From NCBI RefSeq assembly GCF_042186555.1, contig NC_133326.1, positions 493,109,232 through 493,173,231 of the forward strand: a DNA stretch of 64,000 nucleotides, read 5' to 3'. The notes under the pieces were generated by a model, which had not been told where the DNA came from, did not search any database, and was given only the letters and a program-made list of their open reading frames with translations. The position numbers were made by a program, and so were the translations under genes. This stretch comes from Aquarana catesbeiana. Lineage: Eukaryota > Chordata > Amphibia > Anura > Ranidae. Positions 35,178-45,050 of the stretch are shown in pieces (within the stretch, counting starts at the first letter, position 1; each line of letters opens with the position of its first letter).

Positions 35178-36252
35178 TAGGCCGCTGGCGCTTGCCAGTT
35201 CACCAAAACGCTACCAAAAAACGTTAGCGATCGCAGGGATCAGGCCTGACTCTGCGAACGCTGCAGTTATGCGTTTAGTGTTTTGTAAGTGTCAGTGATC
35301 GATCGATACTGCACTTGGGTGGGCTGGGCCGGGCCGGGCGGAGGGGCAAAACGCAGGTGCTAGCAGGTATCTGGGCTGATCCCGCTAACACTGCGTTTTT
35401 GGGAACCCTAAACTGCTGGTGACGCTAGTATAGATCTGATCGGATCAGATATTGATGCGATCAGATACTATACCACTAAGGGAGGTGTACGGTGCGTGCG
35501 TGGGTGTTAGCGGTACTGGCGCTAATCTGACGCTGCCTGGGGCTGGTGCTTGCCAGTTCACCAAAACGCTACAAAAAAAACTGTTAGCGATCGCAGGGAT
35601 CAGGCCTGACTCTGCGAACGCTGCAGTTATGCGTTTAGTGTTTTGTAAGTGTCAGTGATCGATCGATACTGCACTTGGGTGGGCTGGGCTGGGCCGGGCG
35701 GAGGGGCAAAACGCAGGTGCTAGCAGGTATCTGGGCTGATTCCGCTAACACTGCGTTTTTGGGAACCCTAAACTGCTGGGGACGCTAGTATAGATCTGAT
35801 CGGATCAGATATTGATCCGTTCAGATACTATACCACTAAGGGAGGCGTATGCTGCGTGCGTGGGTGTTAGCGGTACTGGCGCTAACCTGACGCCTGGGGC
35901 TGGTGCTTGCCAGTTCACCAAAATGCTACCAAAAAAACTGTTAGCGATCGCAGGGATCAGGCCTGACTTTGCGAACGCTGCAGTTATGCGTTTAGTGTTT
36001 TGTAAGTGACAGTGATCGATCGATACTGCACTTGGGTGGGCTGGGCGGAGGCACAAAACGCAGGTGCTAGCAGGTATCTGGGCTGATCCCGCTAACACTG
36101 CGTTTTTGGGAACCCTAAACTGCTGGGGACGCTAGTATAGATCTGATCGGATCAGATATTGATCCGTTCAGATACTATACCACTAAGGGAGGCGTATGCT
36201 GCATGCATGGGTGTTAGCGGTACTGGCGCTAATCTGACGCTGCCTGGGGCGA
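35178..36252. repeat. Three tandem copies of a ~360-bp unit
   Basis: GTTAGCGATCGCAGGGATCA begins at 35223, 35583 and 35940, giving periods of 360 and 357 bp. The copies also share GATCTGATCGGATCAGATAT, a palindrome. Copies are near-identical with a few indels. Non-coding. Confidence 0.92.
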
Positions 36253-37150
36253 CGCATATCACCGCCGGGCGATCAGGGGGCTAAACCTTTATTTGGTAAT
36301 AAACGGCGGGTGCCCTGACACTATAAAAAATAAACGAACTAACCAGCGTCACCCGTAACGGTTATACGGTGATCAGTGGTGAAAGGGTTAACTAGGGGGC
36401 AATCAAGGGGTTAAAACATTTATTAGGTAGTATATGGGGGTCCCTGACGCTATAAAACGCTGACGGCGAACCTAAATATTTACCTCACTAACTAGCGTCA
36501 CCAGCGACACTAATACAGCGATCAGAAAAATGATCGCTTAGTGACACTGGTGACAGGGGGTGATCAAGGGGTTAAAACTTTATCAGGGGGGGTTAGGGGG
36601 GTACCCTAGACCTACAGGGGGGTAATACTCACTGTCCCAACACTGTAACTGTCACAAACTGACACTATGCAGTAATCAGAAAAAAAAAAAAAAAAAAAAC
36701 TGCTGGTGTCAGTTTGTGACAGGGGGGGGGGGTGATTGGGGGGGGATCGGGGGGCGATCGGGGGGGGGGGATCGGGGTGTTTTGTGTGCCTGGCATGTTC
36801 TACTGTGTGTGTGTGTGTTGGTGCACTCACATAGATGTCTTCTCTCCTCGGGCCGGAACGGAAAATACCGACCCGAGGGGAGATGACATCACTTCCTTTG
36901 CTGCTGTTTAGCATACAGCAGCAAAGGAGTGTTTTCATTGGCCGGCGGCGATCGCGAGGGGGGGGCCACGAACGGATGGTCTCCCCCTCATCACCGATCG
37001 CCGCTGGACAAAAGACGACCGCCTCGGGCACCGGGGGGGGGTCCGATCGGACCCCCCACCCGCGGAAGGCAAATCACGTACCCTGTACGTGATTTTGCCT
37101 GTCCGTGCCACTTTGCCGACGTACATCGGCGTGAGGTGGTCGTCAAGTGG
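36253..37150. other. Right part of piggyBac-like element A
   Basis: GC- and G-rich non-coding sequence, with an A-run (36680-36699), long G-runs (36721-36772) and GTGT repeats (36803-36820). No transposase signal recognised. Confidence 0.5.
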
Positions 37151-37154
37151 TTAA

Positions 37155-37694
37155 AAACAAGTGAAAATTTCAAACAAAATTCTTTCATTCGGCGAATGTA
37201 CAAAGATTTTTTGTCTGAATATTCTCATCTGAAAATTGATCGGTGTGGCCAGCATATGGCTCAGTACACACCTATGCAGTTTGCTTTTGATCTGTTTCTG
37301 CAGTGCTTTTTGCTGTGCGTTTTGATTTTTGCGCATGTGATTTTGCTGCGATTTGCATTTTTGAAATTTTTTTTGGCCAATTTGTTGCTGGGCAGATTAA
37401 AAAACACAAATTGCTGCAAAAAACGCATTACATGCTTTTCTGCAGCTTCTCCATTGAAATATATTGAACCAAAAAAGCACTGTTTTGCGTTTAAAAAAAA
37501 AAAAAAAAAAAAAGAGTCCCTGACCCTTTCCAAATACGCAGCTGCTGAAAAAAGCATAGATGTGAACGTGTCCATTGGAAACCATGTAAATGAACTGTAG
37601 TATGTTTCTGCAAAAAGCACCAAAAAACAAAGGTGTGAACCAGGTCTAAGACGTTTAGTAATATAATGGGGGTTAAAAAACAAAAATTAGCCCT
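37155..37694. repeat. Sequence between the two piggyBac-like elements
   Basis: Probably continues what element A interrupted, with a degenerate repeat that ends GGTGTGAACCAGGTCTAA. Long A-run at 37494-37513. No gene. Confidence 0.35.
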
Positions 37695-38189
37695 TTATCC
37701 ACTTGACCACTGGGCACTTAAACCCCCTTCCTAACCAGACCAATTTTCAGCTTTTGGTGCTCTCACATTTTGAATGACAATTACTCAGTCATGCAACACT
37801 GTACCTATATAAAATTTTCGTCCTTTTTTTCACACAAATAGAGCTTTCTTTTGGTGGTATTTGATCACCTCTGGGTTTTTTATTTTTTGCGCTATAAATG
37901 AAAAAAGACCAAAAATTTTGTAAAAAAATGAATTTTTCTTCATTTCTATTATAACATTTTGCAAATAAGTAATTTTTTTTCATAAATTTGGGCCAAAATT
38001 TATACTGCTACATATCTTTGGTAAAAATAACCTAAATTAGTGGATATTATTTAGTCTGTGTGAAAGTTATAGAGTCTACAAGCTATGGTGCCAATCACTG
38101 AAAATTGATCACATCTGATCGCACCTGATGTACTGAGGCCTATCTCATTTCTTGAGACCTTAACAAGCCAGGCAAGTAAAAATACCCAC

Positions 38190-39340
38190 AAAATGACCCC
38201 TTTTTGGAAAGTAGACATTCCAAGGTATTTAGTAAGAGACATGGTGAGTTTTTTGAAGTTATTTTTTCCCACAATTCTTTGCAAAATTAAGATTTTTTTT
38301 ATTTCTATTTTTTTCACACCAAATTGTCATTATAACGCGTTATTTCTCTCACATGGCATGTACATTACACAAATGACACCCCAAAATATATTCTGCTACT
38401 TCTCCTGAGTATGGCGATACCACATGTGTGAGACTTTTACACAGCCTGACAACATACAGAGACGCAACATTGAAGTAGCACATTCAGGCATTCTAGGAGC
38501 ATAAATTACACATCTAATCTCTCAACCACCTATTACACTTTTGAAGGCCCTGGAGCACCAGGACAATGGAAACGCCCACAAAGTGACCCCATTTTAGAAA
38601 GCAAACACCCCAACGTATAATCTATGGAGGCATAATGAGTCTTTTGAACGGTTCATTTTTTTCCAGAAGTTTTTGGAAAATTTGCAAAAAAATGAAAACA
38701 CATTTTTTTTTTACACAAAGTTGTCCATTTATCAGATATTTCCAACACATAGCATGTACATAGCAAAAATGACACCCCAAAATATATTCTGCTACTCCTC
38801 CTGAGTATGGCGAGACCACGTGTGAGACTTTTACACAGCCTGGCCACATACAGAGACGCAACATTGAAGTAGCACATTCAGGCGTTCTAGGAGCATAAAT
38901 TACACATCTAATCTCTCAACCACCTATTACACTTTTGAAGGCCCTGGAGCACCAGGACAATGGAAACGCCCACAAAGTGACCCCATTTTGGAAAGCAAAC
39001 ACCCCAACGTATAATCTGTGAGGCATAATGAGTCTTTTGAACGGTTCATTTTTTTCCAGAAGTTTTTGGAAAATGTGGAAAAAAAATGAAAACACTTTTT
39101 TTTACACAAAGTTGTCCATTTCTAAGATATTTCCAACACATAGCATGTACATAGCAAAAATGACACCCCAAAATATATTCTGCTACCCCTCCTGAGTATG
39201 GCGATACCACATGTGTGAAACTTTTACACAGCCTGGCCACATACAGAGGCCCAACATTGAAGTAGCACATTCAGGCGTTCTAGGAGCATAAGTTACATAT
39301 CCAATTTCCTTACAATCTATCACATTTTTGAAGGCCCTTC
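38190..39340. repeat. Tandem array of a ~385-bp unit
   Basis: Three units sharing CCTGAGTATGGCGATACCAC-type and ACACCCCAAAATATATTCTG phrases (for example near 38376, 38772 and 39165). The unit is related to the one in element A (31740-33190) through the TGACCCCATTTT..GGAAAG core and the TCCTGAGTATGG phrase. Confidence 0.85.
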
Positions 39341-39879
39341 ATATTTCTAAGACATAGCATGAACATACCAAGAATTACACCCTAAAATACATTCTGCTGA
39401 GCAAAGGGTAAACAAAAGATTACCTGTGGTTTTAGTAGTGCAGTTGTCCACAGGAGGAGAGCCCTGATCCAGGCAGCAGGCAGGGACATGGTCAGCGATA
39501 GTGAATGGAATTGTCCAGGTAGCAGGCAAGAATATTGTTCATAGTCAGTACAGGCAGGGATACTGTCCTTATACAGTCCAGGGTCAGTGCAAGTAGAGAC
39601 ATTGCCAGCAGTGCCAAAATATTGGTCCTGGTAGTAAGCAGGAACATGGTCCAAGTAGCAGGCCAGGAAAGAATGGAGACAGGGGTAGAGGCTTCTCCCA
39701 CCCAAATCTCTTTGAAGCCTCCGAGTCTCCAGACCCTAAATCTGGGAATGAAAAAACTAAAAAATGTAGTTTTCTTCATCAAGAAAAACATTTCTGGAGC
39801 CCCTCACATATGTGAGACCCCTGTGTTCCCACTAGCATAGCAGGGTAAATGATCAGTCCAAGAGGCAGGCAAAAAACGT

Positions 39880-40140
39880 GGTCAAACAGTCCAGGGTCAG
39901 TTCCAGAGCAGGCAGATGTAGGTACAATTTAGCGTTAGGCATAAGCTTGGTCATATAACAGGCCAGGGTCAGTTCCGGAGAAGGCAGAGGTATGTTTATC
40001 GTTAGGCAGAAGTTTGGTCGTATAACAGGCCAGGGTCAGTTCCGGAGAAGGCAGAGGTAGGTACAGTTTAGCGTTAGGCAGAAGCTTGGTCGTATAACAG
40101 GCCAGGGTCGATTCCGGAGAAGGCAGAGGTATGTACAGTT
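39880..40140. repeat. Short-unit tandem array (~62-67 bp)
   Basis: Four units of the type ATAACAGGCCAGGGTCAGTT followed by CCGGAGAAGGCAGAGGTA and a GCGTTAGGCA motif. They lie directly downstream of the transposase stop on the minus strand. Confidence 0.85.
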
Positions 40141-42029
40141 CAGTGCAGTGGCATAAGGGGTGTGGAGGAAAATGACAGGAAATGAGAATTACGTTTACCA
40201 TACTTCCCTAATAATGTAGAAGTATGGTAACGGCGGAAACATTCACCTATACAGAGGCCTGGTTGGGAAGGACATTGGGGACAATAAAACGAGGTGTCTC
40301 TTCTAATTCCTCCTCTGGAGCACACCCGGCATCTCTTCTGACGTCTGTGGCCTGTTTCACTGGGGAGGATTTTGTCAGGAAAGTGGCGTTCGTGGAGTCT
40401 GCTCACGGAATCAGAGCGAATATTTTCTGGTGGGCTTTCAGCGTACAAAAGGGCGGAGATTACTTGTTCCTGGTAGTGCAGATAGGATAAGGGGTTCTCT
40501 GTAGATTTTTGGTAAATAACATAAGTGTTATACATGGCCAAACTTAAAAAATAAATGGACACTTTTTTATACCAGTGGCGGGATTTTCTTGTGGGAAGGT
40601 AGGGTTCAATCATCTGATCGTTGAAGTCCACTCCCCCCCATAAACAAATTATAATCGTAAACACAAGCAGGGTTCTGGACTGGGCCGTTTCTTCTTGGGA
40701 CTTCCACTTAGGTGTCATTATGAATTGTCGTCAGCATGTGGACGTTTCGTCTGTCCCTCCACTTGACGGCCAATAGCTCCTGGTTCCGCGAAGACGCTGT
40801 CTCCCATCGGCGTAGCCTTTCATTGACCAGTTTTTGCGGGAAGCCTTTTCTGTTGGTTCTTACGGTACCACATGCTGGGGTGTCTCTCCGGTGAAGATTG
40901 CGGAAGAGGGGCAAGCTAGTATAAAAATTATCCACATAAAGGTGGTACCCCTTTCCAAGGAGTGGATAAACAAGCTCCCAGACAACTTTGCCGCTGGCTC
41001 CAATATATTCTGGACATTCAGGGGGGTGCAGTTGGGTGTCCTTCCCTTCGTAAATACGGAAGGCGTAAATGTACCCGGTGGCTCGGTCGCAAAGTTTGTA
41101 CATTTTTACCCCATATCGGGCCCTTTTGCTGGGGATACATTTTTGATGCCCAGCCTGCTGGAGAATTTTACAAGGGACTCATCCACGGAAATATTCTGTT
41201 CGGGGGTATATAATTGGGGAAATTTTTCAGAGAAATAATTTAAGAGTGGCCGAATTTTGAATAATTTGTCAAATGCTGGGTCATTTCGGGGAGGGCACTG
41301 GGTGTTGTCATTGTAGTGGAGGAAGCGCAAGATCATAAGGTATCTTGATCTTGGCATAATTGATGAGAAGAGGGGCATGTGGTGGATGGGGTTAGTTGAC
41401 CAATATGAGTACATTTCGTTTTTGTAAAAGTTGTAAAAGTTAGGCCTAAGAAAATTTTAAATTCCTCTATGGTAAGCTCTCTCCACTCAAAGGGACGGGC
41501 ATAACTAGAGCCAGCGTTGCTTACTATGTACTGCTGTGCATAGAGGTTGCACTGGGCCACAATGGACGATAGTAAGTCTTCGGTGAAAATCAAATAAAAA
41601 AAATCAAGTATGACAAAATTATCGGTGTTCACCTGGACACCATGCTGGGCGGTAAAAGGGGGGATATTTGCTGCTCCGGAATGAGGGAAGCCACAGGGGG
41701 TTTTGAAGGGCATAGGGAAGGGTGGCATGGCCACTATCCTTTTGGGGCTGAGAGGACACCCTACTGGTACCTGGCCTTTGTTGCAGTGGCACTGCACTTG
41801 AGGTGGACGGCACTGTGCTCGAGGTGGTAGTAGGCTGCTGCTCCACGCCAGAACACCTTCTTTTCACGGGCACACATTCCTCTTCCGATTCTGTATCATA
41901 CCCGCTGCTTGTCACGGGTTCATAGGCTGAATCCGAATCAGACTGAGACTCAGAGAGCTCCCCACTGCTCTCATCGGTCATGCTGAGACGCTGGTAGGCC
42001 TCCTCGGCCATAAATAATTTTTTTGCCAT
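40140..42029 (-). pseudogene. piggyBac transposase (PGBD4-like), full length but frameshifted
   Basis: A cut-and-paste transposase acting at TTAA. From an ATG at 42029 (MAKKLFMAEEAYQRLS) it has an acidic Ser-rich N-terminus, then the dimerisation/core region (EFKIFLGLTF near 41450). The three catalytic Asp contexts are in order: ISVDESLVKF (near 41190), LYVDNFYTSLP (near 40930) and GGVDFNDQM (near 40630). The C-terminal cysteine-rich domain (KRCRVCSRGGIRRDTSFYC, CIGECFRRYH) ends it near 40225. At least four frame changes, for example near 41143, disable it. All three Asp remain. A minisatellite lies in its leader. Confidence 0.85.
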
Positions 42030-42044
42030 ATTGGTGGCTGGTGA

Positions 42045-42545
42045 GGTTGATGTGGTGCAGATGAGCACTGATGGGCACAGGTGGCACTGATGGGCACAGA
42101 TGGCACTGATGGGCACAGGTGGCACTGGTGTGCACTGTAGTGGCACTGGTGTGGCTCTGGTTGCACTGGTGTGGCTCTGGTTGCACTGGTGTGGCTCTGG
42201 TGGCACAGAGGTGGCTCTGGTGGGCACAGGCGGCACTGATGTGGCACTGCAGTGGTGCAGGTGGCACTGATGTGGCACTGTAGTGGCACTGGTGTGCACT
42301 GTGGTGGCACTGGTGTGGCTCTGGTTGCACTGTTGTGGCTCTGGTGGCACAGAGGTGGCACTGGTGGGCACAGGCAGCACTGGTGGGCACAGGCGGCACT
42401 GGTGTGCACTGTAGTATCACTGGTGTGGCTCTGGTGGCACAGAGATGGCACAGGGGTGGCACAGATGTGGCACAGATGACACTGTTGTGGCACAGATGAC
42501 ACTGTTGGGCACTGTTGTGGCACTGTTGGGCACTGCTGTGGCACT
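42045..42545. repeat. Minisatellite in the transposase leader
   Basis: Irregular 12-30 bp units of the type GGTGGCACTGATGGGCACAG and GTGGCTCTGGT. It gives long spurious open frames in several phases. The inverse type (CAGTGCCACCTATCAGTGCC) makes up 62268-62530. Confidence 0.9.
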
Positions 42546-42765
42546 GATATATATAGAAAAACTCACTGAATTTCACCGTAAGGCTCTCCTCTCCTCTCAC
42601 GCTGCATCGGTGTGAGGAGAGGAGAGCTGTGAACTCCTGATGACCTCAATTTCCCTTCTTCGTTGACATTTGTGATCGCTCCGTCATTGGACGGAACGAT
42701 CACATGGTAAAGGGCCGCTGTCATTGGCCCTTTACCGCGATCCGTGTTGCGCCGGGTCCCGTGGA

Positions 42766-43427
42766 GACAGAAGAGATATATACTGTATATACTATTGGAG
42801 GATGAATCTGGTAAATATCATCAGACTCAGAGATCACATTTTTTATTTAGACCCCATTCACACTGGGGCACATGTAATGTGCCCTGCCTCCTTGAAATGT
42901 GCCCTGCTCCCACTTAATGTGGCTTGCCTCCATGGAAACGTTTACTTTAAATGTAATAGTAATGCCTTCTATTACCTCCAGTCTATCAGTCTCCACCTTC
43001 TCTGGGTTCAGATGCTGATCTTCCCTGCACAGTCTTTAAAGTCATTTTTTTTTTAAAACAAACATGGTATACTTACCTGCTCTGTGTAATGGTTTTGCAC
43101 AGAGCAGCCCCGATTCTTCTCTTCTGGGGTCCCCCACCGATGCCTCTGGCTCCTCCTGCCTTTAGAGTGCCCCAATAGCAAGCTGCAAATTATAGTATAG
43201 TGTGCCCCTATAGCAAGGTAAAAAAAATTCAGCTTTTAGACCCACTCACTTCCTGCCCAGGACTACATGTTCCATGGAGAGATAGAGAGATAGGAGATAG
43301 GAGCATTGAGAGAGGTGCTCCTCACACATTCACAAGTTCTCAGGCACTTCCTGACATGTATGGATGGTGTACTGAGCTGTATGTGTGCTGCACTGTATTT
43401 CCTGATATGTAAACAAATAATGCATTC
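42766..43427. other. hAT-like interior, no gene recognised
   Basis: Begins with the copy of the segment at 30958. No coding content recognised. Confidence 0.4.
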
Positions 43428-44450
43428 TGTATGCAGGCCAAATAATTGGCTGGCCGATTAATCGATTATGAAAATAGTTGACAACTATTTTCATAATCGA
43501 TTCGTTGTCGATTAATCGATTAGTTGTTTAAGCCCTAATTATATATATATAGTCAGGTCCATAAATATTGGGACATCGACACAATTCTAATCTTTTTGGC
43601 TCTATACACCACCACAATGGATTTGAAATGAAACAAACAAGATGTGCTTTAACTGCAGACTTTCAGCTTTAATTTGAGGGTATTTACATCCAAATCAGGT
43701 GAACGGTGTAGGAATTACAACAGTTTGTATATGTGCCTCCCACTTTTTAAGGGACCAAAAGTAATAGGACAATTGGCTGCTCAGCTGTTCCATGGCCAGG
43801 TGTGTGTTATTCCCTCATTATTCCATTTACAAGGAGCAGATAAAAGGTCCAGAGTTCATTTCAAGTGTGCTATTTGCATTTGGAATCTGTTGCTGTCAAC
43901 TCTCAATATGGGATCCAAAGAGCTGTCACTATCAGTGAAGCAAGCCATCATTAGGCTGAAAAAACAAAACAAACCCATCAGAGAGACAGAAAAAACATTA
44001 GGTGTGGCCAAATCAACTGTTTGGAACATCCTTAAAAAGAAAGAATGCACCGGTGAGCTCAGCAACACCAAAAGACCCAGAAGACCACGGAAAACAACTG
44101 TGGTGGATGACCGAAGAATTCTTTCCCTGGTGAAGAAAACACCCTTCACAACAGTTGGCCAGATCAAGAACACTCTCCAGGAGGTAGGTGTATGTGTGTC
44201 AAAGTCAACAATCAAGAGAATACTTCACCAGAGTGAATACAGAGGGTTCACCACAAGATGTAAACCATTGGTGAGCCTCAAAAACAGGAAGGCCAGATTA
44301 GAGTTTGCCAAACAACATCTAAAAAAGCCTTCACAGTTCTGGAACAACATCCTATGGACAGATGAGACCAAGATCAACTTGTACCAGAGTGATGGGAAGA
44401 GAAGAGTATGGAGAAGGAAAGGAACTGCTCATGATCCAAAGTATACCACC

Positions 44451-44999
44451 TGTGACAGCAGGCAGGTAAAAACACCTGGTTGCATCCAGGATGGAAAATA
44501 TGTATGCCCTAGATTCAGGCTTTATGCTGACTTATACCACTAGGGGGAGTGCTGGGAGTCCTGCAGGGGAAGAGTTAATGAGCCCAGCTGAAGTAAGTGG
44601 GCTCATTAAGACCTATAGAAAACACCCCAGCAGGCTTAGGGAGATGCTCCATCCTGGAACCAGTTCTGTGATTGTGTAGACTGGGGAGTGTGGTATCTGA
44701 GCTTTGCGGTGAGTTAACGCCTGTGTGGCAAAACTTCTCAAAGAGAGATAGGGTCTGGGGCAGCACAAGGCTGCACCCAGTTGTTAGTTAGGGAATATAC
44801 GTGTGTAGTAAGCGGTCAAGCTGACCAGGATTTCTTTTCATGTTTCTTTTTGTTTTTCTGTTATTTTTCAATGCATCTAGTCTGAATAAACCGCACCTTT
44901 GTTTTTGTTTCACCTACCAAGCTGTCTGCTGTGCCTGATTTTGTGTGGTGAACCCATCCAGGGGGTCACACACACCCGCTGCCGAGCTAACCCCTCACA
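44451..44999 (+). repeat. 5' LTR, 549 bp
   Basis: Begins TGTGACAGCAGG and ends AACCCCTCACA, so the termini TGTGA/TCACA are inverted. AATAAA at 44885-44890 is a likely polyadenylation signal. Identical by eye to 49419-49967. Confidence 0.95.
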
Positions 45000-45001
45000 G
45001 T

Positions 45002-45019
45002 TGGTGGAGAAGCAGGGGC
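45002..45019 (+). promoter_or_regulatory. Candidate primer-binding site
   Basis: TGGTGGAGAAGCAGGGGC starts 2 bp after the 5' LTR. TGG is expected to pair with a tRNA CCA end. I could not assign the tRNA. A T-run follows (45022-45040). Confidence 0.5.
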
Positions 45020-45050
45020 AGTTTTTTTTTTTTTTTTTTTAAAGGCCAGC

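Larger units (their letters stand above)
31275..37154 (-). mobile_element. piggyBac-like element A, TTAA-flanked
   Basis: TTAA at 31275-31278 and 37151-37154. Termini CCACTTGA and TCAAGTGG are inverted. It holds a palindromic tandem array (31740-33190), a nested relative (33228-34413), a remnant of transposase (34743-35000, minus) and a 3-copy array of about 360 bp (35178-36252). Only the last transposase segment is recognisable, so it cannot mobilise itself. Confidence 0.75.
37695..42765 (-). mobile_element. piggyBac-like element B with full-length broken transposase
   Basis: Left end TTAT (a degenerate TTAA) followed by CCACTTGACCACTGGGCAC. The same end, in inverse, is at 62794-62830 with a good TTAA. 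The right terminus is missing: the sequence changes to hAT-like at 42766. Content: ~385-bp tandem array (38190-39340), a 62-67-bp array (39880-40140), the transposase (minus) and a minisatellite leader. Confidence 0.65.
30726..43537. mobile_element. hAT-like element termini around a 12.8-kb span
   Basis: The left end TAGGGCTGCAACTAACGATT and the right end (inverse reading TAGGGCTTAAACAACTAATC) are imperfect inverted repeats rich in AATCGATTA motifs, a layout known for non-autonomous hAT elements. Flanks are TA-rich, so the 8-bp duplication cannot be read. The interior is mostly two piggyBac-like elements. The duplicated segment 30958-31060 / 42766-42840 leaves open that these are two separate hAT copies in the same orientation. 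Confidence 0.5.

Noticed and set aside
36612..37031. 139-residue open frame on the minus strand
   Set aside because: Driven by G-, A- and GT-runs inside piggyBac-like element A, with no domain.
38190..39340. Regular array considered as CRISPR-like
   Set aside because: Units are about 385 bp without short direct repeats and spacers, and the genome is eukaryotic. It is a transposon-internal tandem array.
41971..42600. Long Cys/His/Pro-rich open frames (over 180 codons) on the minus strand
   Set aside because: They are translations of the minisatellite in several frames, with no start context or domain. The real transposase start is at 42029.
44491..44679. 62-residue open frame in each LTR
   Set aside because: Identical in both copies only because the LTRs are identical; no domain, and the region holds LTR signals.
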